Shown here piece by piece: positions 48,801-64,000 of a DNA stretch of 64,000 nucleotides (positions are counted from its first letter, which is position 1; every line of letters begins with the position of its first letter). Origin of the DNA: Lutraria lutraria (lineage: Eukaryota > Mollusca > Bivalvia > Venerida > Mactridae); the NCBI GenBank assembly GCA_964023205.1, contig OZ026844.1:33589326-33653325 (forward strand). Reading direction: 5' to 3'. Below the pieces are notes generated by a model. The model searched no databases, was not told the DNA's origin, and saw nothing but the letters and a program-made list of their open reading frames with translations. A program made the translations under genes and the position numbers.

Positions 48801-51800
48801 CGATTCTGTATAAGAAATAACCTTATTTCCCCCCCCCGCAAGTTACTTCCAACTTCACCACATGTATGATCAACAGCAGAGGATGTAGAAGGCCTTAGAC
48901 ATAATAATCTTCAACTAAATCACCACAGAGAACTGTGCAGGGTTATAATTCATGAACAAAAAATGCACCACAATGCTAACATAATAACTGATATCTTACC
49001 TAGAATACTGAGAGAAACGTCAGCCCAGAGGTACCCATGTTCATTTGAAACATTACACTGTACAACCTGAGCATCATCTCTTGTCAAGTCAACAAATCGT
49101 AATTGTCCATCACTTAGAATTCTTCTTGGATTTGGACTCAAACCTGAAAAAAGATAATTTTTTGTTAACACAGTATTTTCAGCCTTATTCATACATGCCT
49201 AGACAAACCTGTGTACAGAAGTCACCAAAGGCTGAATTAAAATGACCTTTCTGATAATGACCTTTATATATCTAATCTACATGTATTTAATCAATATATG
49301 TGAGTTAAAAATGGTTATCAATTATAGGGGACCTCTATTCACAGCTAAATTCTACAGAGGGATACAGATTAAAAAGCTGTGCACTGGATGTCATATCTTC
49401 CATCAGTGAAGTCAAGAAAAATAAGTGTCATCCTAACAATTTTGAAATCAAGAGAGATGTGCTCAATAAGATATCACATAACCCCTTAATAATTATTTCT
49501 CCTTATTATAACAAACAATTTTCAGACAACCCCTTTAAAAAGAATTCATGAAATCATGAACTAATCTAGCATATTTCAAGAACTATTCATGAAGTATGAA
49601 TTACTATTTGACAGGGTGTGTTTTAAATAATTTTGCTATATTTTAGCTTGAAAATAAAACAACTTCAATATCAAGATTTCATGATTACTAGATAAAAAAA
49701 ATGTTCACAATATCACGGCTTTATTGTACTTACTTTCAATTGACTCGCCGTTGATGTACCATTGAACCTTGGATGGAGGTCGACTTTCAGCGGCACATTC
49801 AAACACAGCTTGCTCCTGTTCTCCTGCATCAACAGGCTGCGGCATAGCAGTCCATTCTGGTTTAGCTACAAATACAAATTTTACCGTGAAATCATCGTTA
49901 TAATACAAACTGCTTCAAGAGTACTGCTTCTTCCCAGGAGTGATGGTTAAATGACTCTGACTGTTTAAAAGGGGCATAAAACTCAAACAAACAAACAAAC
50001 AAAACAAATTATGTCAATTCTTTTGACTGAAGATATAGTTTACAAGTAAATTTCATCTTTACAACTTTTTAAAAAGAATTCTAGATAATGTTTTGAAACT
50101 TAACACTGTTGTAATATATACTGAAGAACAGATGATAAAAATACCATACAAAATCAAACCTTTTATTTACTTTCAGTTAACTAAAACGCAAAAAAGTGTA
50201 AGTAAAGATCATATCAGACAAATTGTATTCAGGAGGGCTCAAAATTCTATAAAATAAGAACAGTCAAACCTGTGTTAGTGGCCATCTTCAAATAAAGGCC
50301 TCCCTGTGAATAAGGCCATTCTTTAAAAAAGGCCATTCTTTTAAATACCACCACTGATTATACAGAACAAGATGACTTCGAAATAAGGGCCACCTGTCAA
50401 TAAAGGCCATATTGTGTCTATCCCAAGGTGGTCTTTGTTCACAGGTTTAACTGTACAGAATGTTTGTTATACTTACATAAGACTTTTAATTCAAATGTGT
50501 GACGTATACCCTTAGCCTTACTGACAGCATTAGTACCAATACACTCGTACGTCCCTTCATCCTCATATTGTACTCTTTTAATTTTAAGCTTGGTATGATC
50601 TTTGACCATGTGACTTCCAAGTTTTCCGCCACTCTTCCTTACCCATTCAATACTTGGTGTAGGACTAAAACGTGAAACATGAAGGTATATGAACAGTTTT
50701 AAATCTCATATTTTTTTAAAATGAACGGTAGTTCAGTTTTCCAAAGGTGTCACTCACTTGGCATGTATGAATTTTGATGCGGACCAAAGTACAATGTTCT
50801 TCTACATCCACCATGCAATTAGTAAACTAGTTCCCAATCTGTTTTGCAGTTCAAGTTTATGTAAGTTCAAATTTATGTAAGTTCAAGTTTATGTAAGTTC
50901 AAGTTTATGTAAGTTCAAGTTTATGTAAGTTCAAATTTATGTAAGTTCAAGTTTATGTAAGTTCTGTTTCAATGAGTGCTTTCAGTACTTTGAATCTCTT
51001 TTAAGGATTATAGATAAACTATGACAATTAATGATGATATTAATTCACATTATTTCACCAGCAAGACTAAATTAAATGATTACTTAATTATGTTGTAAAA
51101 AATTACATAGAATTTATTTACCATAAAAAAAATTCAATAATAAAATTGAAATTTTGTAAAGACAGAAGTTTTATCATCTTGGGCTAAACTTTTAAGTTCA
51201 AACATTTTTGTTTATCATGTTTGTTGTACAGACAGTAAATTAAGATTTCAATGGGTTTGAATCCATTTTCAAAGATATTTCACTATTAAACTTATTTTTC
51301 TGCAAGGTCTCTGTTTTCATAGAAGGGTTTGACCTACTGTTAACATTTTTCATGAACAGTAAAACAACAGTAAAATTTAAAATTAAACTTACTAGCCAGT
51401 AAATATACACTGAAATACAACATAGTCGTTTTTCAGACCTGTCACCACCTTTTCTGATGTGTAAGCAGTGTCCACTTTAGATTGCACTTGTTTATCACCT
51501 GAAAAACAATAACAAAAAAAAACCCCATTAACATCAGAGCAATGATAGTTTATATCATTCACTGGAATAACCAGATTAATTAACAACTTGTCAAGAGACT
51601 CAGAGTGAAAAACCAATCGTGAAACAAGAGCATAATTTGATATAATTTAGTAAAGGAACACTAGACAATAATATTATTGTGAACTAAACAGCTAACATGT
51701 ACACCAAGTGGATTTATTGTCATTAGAAAAAAAATAGAAGTTTTCGCTATAAAATCTATTTAAAAAAGTTACTGCAGAGGAATTATTTTATCAATCTCTG

Positions 51801-54800
51801 TAGAAGACTATGTCAATGCCACACACCATATGTCTAAGCTCTATGTCAAAAGGTCTAGGAAAAAAGTTTAAATGGTTTTCCCAAAACAATCTAAGCACAA
51901 ACATGGCATTAACACAGTATATGTTTTATTTTTGGTTACTTAAGAGATTTCTAATGAAAGTATAGGGAAGAGGTAGCCCCTTCCCTGAAATTTTGGCACT
52001 TGCCAGCAAATTTTCATCAATGAAAATATCAAATATGCAGTCATCTTACCTTGGTCTACCTTGATAATTGAAAAGGCTCCAAAAATGATAGCACCAATCT
52101 TAGATAACTCCACTTGACACTGGTATTTAAGTCCATCGTTTTCATCTGATTTCTGAATGTTGGCAAAGTAAAGATTTCCTAAAATATAAACAAACTGAAT
52201 AATAAATTGAGACAAAGCTTCTTTAAATTGCTTCATGATTAAAATCAGTCACACTTGAGAATAACGCAAATCATACCACAGGATATTTCGAATTATAGCA
52301 AATCATTCTGCAAAATATTTTAAATTACAGCAAACCATTCTGTGGAATAATTTAAATTACAACAAACCATTCTACATGGAACAGCAATGTTAGAATCTGA
52401 GTAAAAAAATAACTTTCTAACATTTGAAAGATTTTTTCAAGATAGACAACCTTTAATCTTAGATATCAAGGTTATAATATTCCTCAATTATTTTGAATCA
52501 TAAAACTACTGTATCGTTAAAGAAAAATACAATGTGCAGAAAAATAAGCACTTAAAAGCACACAAACTAAATAAAAATCACAAATAAGGAAGATCATAAT
52601 TTACCATCTTTGTCAATGGCAACTCTGTTGTCAAGATCCACTCTCCTTGTACCTTCTCCACCATACTGATGTTTCGACCAACTTATAAAACCAGGTGGAT
52701 CATTATCCGGTGGATTACATTTAAGTTTAAAACTACTACCAGCTAGTACTTCATACTTCTTCTCAGCGTTCGGGTTCAGGAAACCTCTGGTAGTGGATTC
52801 CACCAGTCGAAACTTCTGAGATAATGAGGTGCCAAACTCATTCTTAGCGATACATTGATACACTCCGGCGTCATCAGGATGCAGTTCAGTCAACTGAATC
52901 CATCCATTGTTTTTGCCCAAACTAATGACTTTAGATTTCTCTGTATCATTTGATATGTACTTGGCATCTTCAAAATCCATAACATTTCCATTTTTGGTCC
53001 ATTTAAATCTGTAATTATCAAATTGCAATACATTGTACTAGAATGAAGATAATACTCATACTATGTCAGGACACATGTACCAATCTAAACTTCTGACATT
53101 CCTTTAAACAATTTTTCAAATAACTCAAGAAAAGACAACATTTAGAAAGAAACATAATTTGTATCTGTAACTTACCATTATTCAATTAAATCAAAATATT
53201 AATTTTCAGTTTAAAAAAACAAACTTTCATCTAGTCCTAGAAACTAAGCTTACTACACTAAGGTATGTCTATTAAATGATATCCTGATTAGCAATTAGTT
53301 AAAACACAACACAAGATGTTTATTACTAAACACCTAATTTGAATATTCCTTGTTTACAAAGAAACCAGGTAAGTTAGTACTAGTTGGTGATTAGAAAACT
53401 CAAACTCAGTGCAAAAAAGGATCAATCTAAATATGCAGCTAAAATTAGTGTAAAAAGGCTCAGTCTTTAACTAACTCAAATCAGTGTAAAATGGGTCAGT
53501 CTTTAATTTAACTCAAATCAGTGTAAAATGAGATAGCCTTTAATTAACTCAAATCAGTGTAAAATGGGTCAGTCTTTAATTAACTCAAATCAGTGTTAAA
53601 TGGGTCAATCTTTAATTAACTCAAATCAGTATAAAATGGGTCAGTCTTTAATTAACTAAAATCAGTGTAAAATGAATTAGTCTTTAAATAACTCAAATCA
53701 GTGTAAATGGGTCATTGCTTATATGGCTCATAGTGTAAAATTTAGGCTTCAAAACTCAGACAACAAATTGTTAGTGTATTCAAGGCCATTCTGAAACCAT
53801 GAAATCGAGAGTGAGGCAAGCTAGACAGAACCGTCACCGTTACAATTACAACATCTAGTGATAGGCTGATTCGGAATGTAATGATTGAGAATGCAATTAA
53901 GCATTGAGATTTAGATATAATCTCAAAAATCAGAAGTAGACTTGACGATGGAAAGTTTCAAGTTTCCGCTATCCCTACAGACGCTATCTACCAAACCAAG
54001 ACTTTTTTTGTTGTCCGTAAACTTTCTTTCTTGATGATATTTTCATATAAACTTTATCTTAGAATTACAAAATAAAAAATTCTAGTCAACATCATTATTT
54101 GAGGTATCTACTAATTCATTCAAAGTTTTACAAGTCATATCTACAAATGTCTACCTTATTTACTTTTTGACAATTACTGTCAATAACTTCACAGATTTTT
54201 ACTTGCATCCATAAAGAACAGTATAAACTATGCACAGGATATTATCATTTTCTTGTTCTGTTCTTACTTGCTTAAAATTTTAATCAGAATAACAAGTACC
54301 GAAAGAATAGAGATGTACGGTATACAAGTATTCGAAAAAGTTCAACCTAGCAATCCTATATTGTTCGGGGATGTAAGCGGTAACCAGGTGGATTTTTTTT
54401 GCCAGTCTGAGTGACATTTGCAATGTAACATAAAACATTGTATAGTGTAATGACCTATGGTTGCTATAGAAATATGACAACAGATATTTCCTTAATGACA
54501 TGAAGCAGACAAATTATGTTATGAAAAATGGTTGTTATATAATAACAATACAGAAACAAAGAATTGGTTACCATGGTTGCCAAACAAAGTGATTATCTAA
54601 TGACAAATGGTTGTTATAGCAACATGGTAAGTTCAGAATAGTATATAATCTGAGAAAATGAAAAAGCAACATAGTTAGTACAAGAATGTGACAGTTTAAA
54701 TTTCAGTAGGGTTGGAATAATACATTGGCCCTTTTTAAGAGTACCTGGAGTACTTAAATATCACAATGCCGTTACAAATACCAAAAATGCATTAATTATA

Positions 54801-57800
54801 AATTCTGAGCATGAACTTGAGATGGATCTCTTTCAAGAACGTAACGAATTACGGGTAAGACTCCAATATTTAATTCTGATGGACTTTATAAGAACCTATT
54901 ATTATAGAGTCCATATTGACTTATAGCAAGACTTCAGACATAAAACATTCATCTCCAAGATTTATTAATTACAACCATACTGAAATTTAAGAATAAACTG
55001 CGACAGAAATGATTCAGTATATACCAAATATTATCCAATATTGATGCCTCCCCCCCCCTGTATTTCAACATTTGACAATATTTTCTTCAATTCACTAAGT
55101 AATTGTTTAAGTGCTTTTGAATGCATTAGAAACATTTTGAATGATCATTAATGAATGCACTTATGGTTAATCACAAATATCTTGTTTTTGAAAAGGGGAG
55201 GTTTTCATTTTCATTTTGGGGAGGGCATTTATTTGGAAATATTTGGCAATTTTTCATTAATATGTAAGTGGTTGAAAATGGCAATGGTGACAGTTAATGA
55301 AGAGTTAATACAAAGTTATTACTAATGTAAGATTCTAGCAATTCAACTAGCTAGCTAAAGAAAAGACCATATTGTTCATGTATAGTAAAAATCTCGACAG
55401 AAATATGAACAAAATAATCAGAGTTGCTTTGTCGAAGGCATAAAATCATTGAAATTATCAAATTAAAACTTTTGCAATATATGCGGTTTGACTTACTTAT
55501 ATTTCAAGAATGCTTAACACAATAGTAACCTACGATGTTATTTCAAGTGAGTACGTACAGACAAACAGACAGATGGAAATCAACCAACTGTTTGACAGTA
55601 AATTGAATCATGCATGTTATAAATTGTATTATTATGTTTCCTGATGATCTATAGTTACTTTGATAAAAAAATTTAAGACTAAACATACATAAAACGATAA
55701 GTAAATTACATGGTAGATTATCGATATGAGGTCTTAAACGATGAACACAAAATACGAAATTTTGAATGATAAACAAAATGGCCTCATGAATATTAAATTT
55801 GAAATGGGAATTGTTTAGTACTTGTTTTTATTTATTTTCATCAGTTTGCCATTTTTGGTCCACTCAAATCTGTAAAAGAAGAATATTACTATATATAAAA
55901 AAATAAAATAAATAAATAAAATCTGTAATAATACTATTTTGATAATAAATATTTATATCATAACATGCATTCTACACAGCGCGCCTTTGTTCAGGTGTGT
56001 ATGGTCTATATACATGTGATAAATAAATACATTCAAACCTGTGAACAAAGGTCATCCTTTAGAAAGACATAATGTGACCTTTATTCAGAGGTCATTTGGT
56101 TCTAATTAATCAATGACAGTTTATAAAAGAATGGCCTACATTCACAAGGTGGTCTTGTTTTTCGGAGGTTGCCACTAACTGAGGTGTGACTATATTTTTA
56201 TTCCAGTGTCTCTGTTGCTCAAAGGTGGCCTCAGGTTCAACCATTCAATAAAACATAAGTTGGTTACCCTGTTTTGAATGTTTAAACTTGAAGAGTAGAG
56301 TTTAGTTTTGCTCAAGTTTGCCAGTATATAAGTGCAGAAGTATGCTACATGTTATGATATAAAATAAATAAATAAACATATAAATAAATGATGAGGGTTC
56401 AACGCAACAGTGTCGTAACTCATATTGAAATAAGAACAAGTTACGACTGTGTTGCGCTGAGCCCTCGAAATTGAGTCATTTATCATTTGGGCTGGAATGG
56501 TGCTGATTGTAGTTTTGAGATGGTGAATTTTGATGGATCTTCGTGAAGATCCTTGAAAATTTCTGAATTTGAGTCCAAAAAAGTCTAAACTAACCAAGTA
56601 ATCAGCCAGGCCTGATAAGTTCAGAGCGTAAGTCTGTAAATATACTTTTATTGCTATGAGGAGCCCATTAAAACAATGATAAGTGATTCAAGATATATAA
56701 TTCTGTACATGTTTGACATGCTATCATGGTGTTTCATAATACAAAAAATACAATCATTATCTCTGCAGGATATCACTAAGAGTGTTTAGACAAGGTGCCA
56801 CCCACAAACTTTTAATGGGTCGAAATTCACTTATTTTGATTGGTTAGATTTCCAATTTTTTTATGGGGTGAAGCCCACTTATTTTGATGGGGTGAAGCCC
56901 GCATAATTTTGATGAATCACACCCACACAATTTTAATGATTTCATATTGTAAGGAAATAAATACATCATTTTATCAATACTTCAGTCAAAACAGAAGTTC
57001 CACAATAACCAGTATCAAGGTAAAAAGTAAATTGATTTTTCAAAAGCTTGCAGCTAGAAATGGCACAGAAACACAATGATGGTATGCCAAATTTTAAATA
57101 ATATTTTTTAAAATTTCTAAACAAAATACACAACTTAATAAACTCATAGGACAGCATATAACATGCAGTGAAAGATAAAATAATTAACAGTTAAACCTGT
57201 CTATAAAGACTACCTCTATGACATACACAAAACAATGTGATCACTATTAATAAACTAGACATGGCCTTTATTCAGAAGTAAAATAAGATGGAAGTTTTTA
57301 TATAAGAAATAATACTATGGTCTCTTAAGGTAGTCTTAAGTAGAGAAAAGACTAAATATAAACAGATATGAATATAATTCAATCAATATACATGACTGTA
57401 CACTATTTATAATTAGTTCAGGATCACTTGTGATAATTTTGTAATTGCTTCAAAATTTTGATACTACAGTTGATCAGATCTGATTAAAATTTCGTCTTCA
57501 AGCATATTTTGCCAGTGCAAAAAAAGAAACAAATGTTATCTGTAGATCATATATCTGTTTGTACAAAATATTCAAACACTGAGTAAGTGATCCAGATCAA
57601 ATTTTGAGTAGTACATGTATGTATATATTTAAAGCATATTTGTTTGTTGTAAGAAATTAAATACTATTTAAAGCTACTTTACATTGATTTACTATGTATC
57701 TTCAAACAGAGATATTGAAATAACTCTCATACCCAAATAAAAACACAAAATATATAAATTGATCCAAAAAACACCCGAGAAAGAAGTATTTAGTTCTGAC

Positions 57801-58685
57801 CAAGGTATGCAACTCTGAAATGAAATCTAATTACACAATGAAGAGTTCTCTCCCTTATACAGCAATCCTGCAACATCTCGCAAAAAGTGAGTGGAAAATA
57901 TATCTTCATCAATTGACAACAGATAAACTGAGGATATAAAACAATAGATATGGAGAATAATTTACGTTTTAGGATCATTTCCTTCCGCACTACATGGTAA
58001 TTCTATTGGATTTTCTTGTGATGGAACAAAATATATCACATTCTTGTCTTGACTCTGAATTATACTAGGTGGTCGAGTCACTGAAAAACATACGACGAAA
58101 AACATGGTTAAACCAGCCTATATTGTTTTTTCAATCATACTAATTTACTAGTATTTCTTTCATCTAAAAATTATATCGTTAGTAAGAAAAAAATGCAAAA
58201 AATGTTAATCTTGAACTTCTGGACGAAAGTTTGAGGACACAGTTTGGAAGAAACACGTCCATAACAAGTCAATATTGAAAATTATTAGTTTGAAGTCAAA
58301 ATATAAAAGTTACAGAATGTAGATAAAGGATAAATAAGAATGGAACAGAACTTATAATTGGTTGTACTAACATGGCACATAATTATATCAGGAATAATAA
58401 CAATAATCAAATATAAAGACAAGTGACCAATAAAATTCAGAGAAATCATACTCATTGAAAAAGCCATTATTTATTTCACCAATTCAATCTCTCTACCAAT
58501 TGAGTCAATCAGTTAGGCTAATTATTTTGGGAAGAAAAACAGCGCTGTTGGTGGGGGCATTAATTAGGAGAGAGGCATTATAAAGGGAATAGTCAATACT
58601 TACCTCTGGGTGGTTGGTCCAATAAATGTGCATGGTGAATACAGAGGATGACTAGAGTTGATGTAAAAATACTGTATGGTAACAT
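36896..58685 (-). CDS. Nrg: Neuroglian / L1CAM-family neural cell adhesion protein, complete, 24 coding exons
   Basis: Coding exons, 5' to 3': 58685-58604, 58080-57966, 53008-52605, 52178-52050, 51498-51393, 50664-50477, 49865-49734, 49143-49000, 48619-48438, 48015-47925, 47538-47257, 46781-46556, 45498-45351, 45045-44820, 44311-44181, 43038-42816, 42495-42373, 41410-41231, 40839-40714, 40141-39983, 39645-39511, 38718-38643, 37301-37156, 36963-36896. All introns are GT-AG, phases agree throughout, and the total is 3822 nt (1273 residues). The layout is signal peptide, six Ig, five FN3, one membrane span and a FIGQY tail, the full L1-family plan at the usual length. L1-family proteins mediate homophilic cell adhesion of axons and glia, and anchor to spectrin through ankyrin. 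Lophotrochozoan members usually do not separate into vertebrate L1, NrCAM or neurofascin classes, so Nrg is the best symbol. Confidence 0.96.
37409..38031. mobile_element. Non-autonomous pogo/mariner-type element (termini with TTCGATATA repeats), TA-flanked
   Basis: Begins TA|CAATCAAAACTCGTTATATC and ends GATATAATGAGTTTCGACTG|TA. Subterminal TTCGATATA/TATCGAA motifs occur in both orientations. It is 623 bp and encodes no transposase. TA duplication and these ends fit the Tc1/mariner superfamily, perhaps the pogo/Tigger group. It sits in the intron between exons 22 and 23 of neuroglian. Confidence 0.8.
38150..38262. mobile_element. Degraded family A MITE fragment
   Basis: Contains aaaggtgtcccttattcagaggtgattttg, split as ttattcagaggtgattttg and ttttaaaagaatgacct, and ends cacaagttggact. 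These match the interior and one end of the CAGTCAAACCTGTG elements. The left terminus is missing. Confidence 0.55.
38405..38615. mobile_element. MITE, family D (termini TACTGT...TTTTCGTTGGG)
   Basis: The left end tactgtattttcatttatt, then ttcgttggg, is mirrored by cccaacgaa and aattaatgattccacagta on the right. Internal ttcgtgg/ccacgaa motifs are also inverted. It is 211 bp, in neuroglian intron 22, only 28 bp from the exon 22 donor. Confidence 0.8.
38901..39249. repeat. Three-copy 117-bp tandem repeat in neuroglian intron 21
   Basis: Units start ttaacctaacaagttcctgg at 38901, 39018 and 39135. The copies are almost identical, and the third is two bases shorter with one change. High identity means a recent triplication or an assembly collapse or expansion. 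Related sequence is at 18930. Confidence 0.92.
39279..39454 (+). mobile_element. MITE, family A, in neuroglian intron 21
   Basis: Starts TA|CAGTCAAACCAGTGAACAAA and ends AAACACGTTTGACTG|TA. It is 176 bp with the full inverted termini and TA duplication. Confidence 0.82.
40549..40692. repeat. Five-copy 31-33-bp tandem repeat, intron 19
   Basis: The unit contains gatctataaataggtcatg followed by tattttaattg. The copies differ at a few bases. Confidence 0.85.
41769..41911. repeat. Two-copy tandem duplication of about 72 bp, intron 17
   Basis: Both copies share gaggttgatgggaaagacag, then tgatatgattcaaaat and tagtactttgctgaaatg. The second has a 3-bp insertion. Confidence 0.85.
41925..42225 (+). 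repeat. Dispersed repeat of bivalve type, one partial and one longer copy, intron 17
   Basis: The phrase caacaagagtgcc...cacaaaatacgcccatcaa occurs at about 41925 and again at about 42020. The second copy runs on through cataactcagaagtgcttgg and ttcatgaagtttggcga to tgtggacagacaagc. I associate this wording with short interspersed repeats of bivalves (recall, not a search). Confidence 0.55.
43195..43395. repeat. Degenerate short repeats with tgacccca/tgacct phrases, intron 15
   Basis: Units of roughly 20-25 bp resembling gtgacctatgaccccagat recur with many substitutions. It is low-information noncoding sequence. Confidence 0.5.
43440..43520 (-). repeat. tRNA-Ala-like repeat, partial copy 3, intron 15
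   Basis: The minus strand from 43501 reads GCCCGATTAGCTCAGTTAGT and keeps the anticodon arm (cttgcaa). The T arm and acceptor 3' side are lost. The upstream flank ggctggtgaatatcccagcc is identical to the copies at 27731 and 28004, which shows that the flank travels with the tRNA part. Confidence 0.65.
43561..44100. repeat. Minisatellite, 40-bp unit, about 13.5 copies, intron 15
   Basis: Units begin atgttgtaaactaggataga and continue atattgtaaactgtggtatc, from 43561 to about 44100, with few substitutions. Each 40-mer is itself a pair of related 20-mers sharing ttgtaaact. The array occupies most of the intron between exons 15 and 16. Confidence 0.97.
44309..44436 (-). repeat. Four-copy 32-bp tandem repeat containing the exon 15 splice acceptor
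   Basis: Units start at 44309, 44341, 44373 and 44405, each beginning gttctgaaaggtaaaataca. On the minus strand each unit supplies CCTTTCAG followed by AAC. The unit at 44309 overlaps the first bases of exon 15, so the same acceptor is present four times in a row. Confidence 0.95.
45147..45335 (+). repeat. Dispersed repeat of bivalve type, intron 13
   Basis: Begins caagagggcaagatggccct, then atatcactcacatgacaat, and ends gtttggtgaagatccgaaca. This arrangement is a widespread interspersed repeat style in bivalves (from memory of the style, not a search). The element ends about 15 bp from the exon 13 donor. Confidence 0.6.
45965..46147 (+). repeat. Dispersed repeat B, copy 2, intron 12
   Basis: Shares aaactgaacgat, atgcagacctaagtactatg, ctacatccgccaagcagtta and ctttcagtactttgatta with the copy at 15480. 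Confidence 0.8.
50261..50453 (-). mobile_element. MITE, family A, inverted copy in intron 6
   Basis: Begins CAGTCAAACCTGTGTTAGTG and ends TTGTTCACAGGTTTAACTG|TA, the reverse orientation of the copies at 13901 and 39279. It is 193 bp. The left flank is not TA, so one target copy has mutated. Confidence 0.8.
50718..50992 (+). repeat. Dispersed repeat B, copy 3, with internal expansion, intron 5
   Basis: Keeps gatgcggaccaaagtacaat, ctacatccaccatgcaatta and ctttcagtactttga. Its middle is enlarged by an internal 16-bp tandem array (50848-50962). Confidence 0.8.
50848..50962 (+). repeat. Seven-copy 16-bp tandem array
   Basis: The unit aagtttatgtaagttc, with an occasional a for g, repeats seven times. 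The same segment exists once in the other copies of dispersed repeat B. Confidence 0.93.
53446..53720. repeat. 36-bp tandem repeat, about 7.5 copies, intron 2
   Basis: The unit runs gtgtaaaatgggtcagtctt then taattaactcaaatca, with scattered substitutions between copies. Confidence 0.93.
55822..55869 (-). pseudogene. Relic (or cryptic copy) of neuroglian exon 3 start, Ig1 strand
   Basis: After a good acceptor (TTTTACAG) the minus strand reads FEWTKNGKLM in the frame set by exon 2. This matches the beginning of exon 3 (FKWTKNG) at both protein and DNA level. Similarity then ends and a stop follows 18 codons in. A weak possible donor (CAA|GTACTA) would make a 48-nt in-frame exon. It is best read as the remnant of a tandem exon duplication in intron 2. 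Confidence 0.65.
56030..56190 (+). mobile_element. MITE, family A, in intron 2
   Basis: Begins TA|CATTCAAACCTGTGAACAAA and ends AACTGAGGTGTGAC|TA. It is about 161 bp with diverged termini. Confidence 0.7.
56393..56466. repeat. 74-nt hairpin repeat, copy 2, intron 2
   Basis: The stem GTCGTAACT pairs perfectly with AGTTACGAC. The outer arms and loop are the same as in the copy at 14681, with one base difference in 74. Confidence 0.87.
57190..57345. mobile_element. Degraded family A MITE remnant, intron 2
   Basis: Starts cagttaaacctgtctataaa and contains atggcctttattcagaagt. The right end is not recognisable. Confidence 0.45.
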
Positions 58686-58815
58686 AGTATCTGGTTGATT
58701 TGTTTGGTTATTATATATCTGACGGCCTAAGTGTAGGAATGGTTAACAATGATAAGAACACAGCGATATCTCCTTCTTTGCTACATGACAGAACTGTTGC
58801 TACACTTTTCTTATC
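58686..58815 (-). other. Nrg: 5'UTR part of neuroglian exon with the start codon
   Basis: An acceptor (GTTTTTCAG) at 58816-58817 defines the exon start, 130 nt before the ATG at 58685. The mRNA therefore begins in at least one more upstream noncoding exon. The ATG is followed by a hydrophobic signal peptide (begins MLPYSIFTSTLVILCIHH), which supports this start. Confidence 0.7.
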
Positions 58816-58817
58816 CT

Positions 58818-64000
<5,183 letters not shown>

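Larger units (their letters stand above)
47257..58080 (-). other. Nrg: Neuroglian exons 2-11: six immunoglobulin domains
   Basis: Each domain keeps the paired cysteines: Ig1 LPCSAEG/YQCIAKN, Ig2 LKCNPP/YQCQVE, Ig3 FQCIFTG/YECIGTN, Ig4 FECAAES/VQCNVSN, Ig5 LPCEIDG/WTCYAEN, Ig6 FKCSAST/YTCVASN. Ig1 is divided between exons 2 and 3 by a 5-kb intron. Exon 3 (404 nt) holds the end of Ig1 and most of Ig2. The horseshoe formed by Ig1-4 is the usual homophilic binding unit of the family. There is no RGD in Ig6. Confidence 0.94.

Overview
The window is eukaryotic nuclear DNA: AT-rich, gene-poor, with spliced genes, long introns, many small TA-flanked inverted-repeat elements, minisatellites and tRNA-derived repeats. 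Protein features (an L1/neuroglian-family adhesion molecule, a RASSF-type C1 exon) and dispersed repeats of a kind common in bivalves point to a lophotrochozoan, most likely a bivalve mollusc. That assignment is inference from repeat style and protein families.

Left part (1-27.3 kb, minus strand). A 406-nt coding exon at 26312-26717 carries the start of a RASSF1/5-type protein and the first half of its C1 zinc finger. It ends in a phase-1 splice donor. No later RASSF exon was recognised, so the gene probably runs off the left edge through very long introns. At 9436-10683, same strand, there is an open acidic 415-codon reading frame of unknown family with three internal repeats. It contains a consensus splice donor in the same phase as the RASSF exon, so it could be an alternative first exon or an independent gene.

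Middle (27.1-32.4 kb). A promoter-like patch near 27.2 kb and two tRNA-Ala-like repeat units precede a small complete plus-strand gene (coding exons 30066-30187, 30677-30788, 31274-31792; noncoding first exon ending at 29545). It encodes a 250-residue protein with one N-terminal membrane segment and a tail containing seven Yxx-hydrophobic motifs, an arrangement like a membrane signalling adaptor.

Right part (32.4-64 kb, minus strand). A complete neuroglian/L1CAM homologue is assembled from 24 coding exons (58685 down to 36896; 3822 nt, 1273 residues). Phases join without a break: signal peptide, six Ig domains, five FN3 domains, one membrane span, a cytoplasmic tail with the FIGQY ankyrin motif, and a C-terminal TFV. 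Its 3' side faces the plus-strand gene tail to tail. The intergenic or 3'UTR stretch between them holds a spaced repeat motif. Its introns hold most of the mobile elements and minisatellites. From 58816 to the right edge there is only 5'UTR intron or upstream DNA.

The most noteworthy signals are the multi-tyrosine membrane protein, the acidic protein with a triplicated motif, a relic of a duplicated Ig1 exon, a quadruplicated splice acceptor, two near-identical 74-nt hairpins 42 kb apart, and several related families of miniature inverted-repeat transposons.
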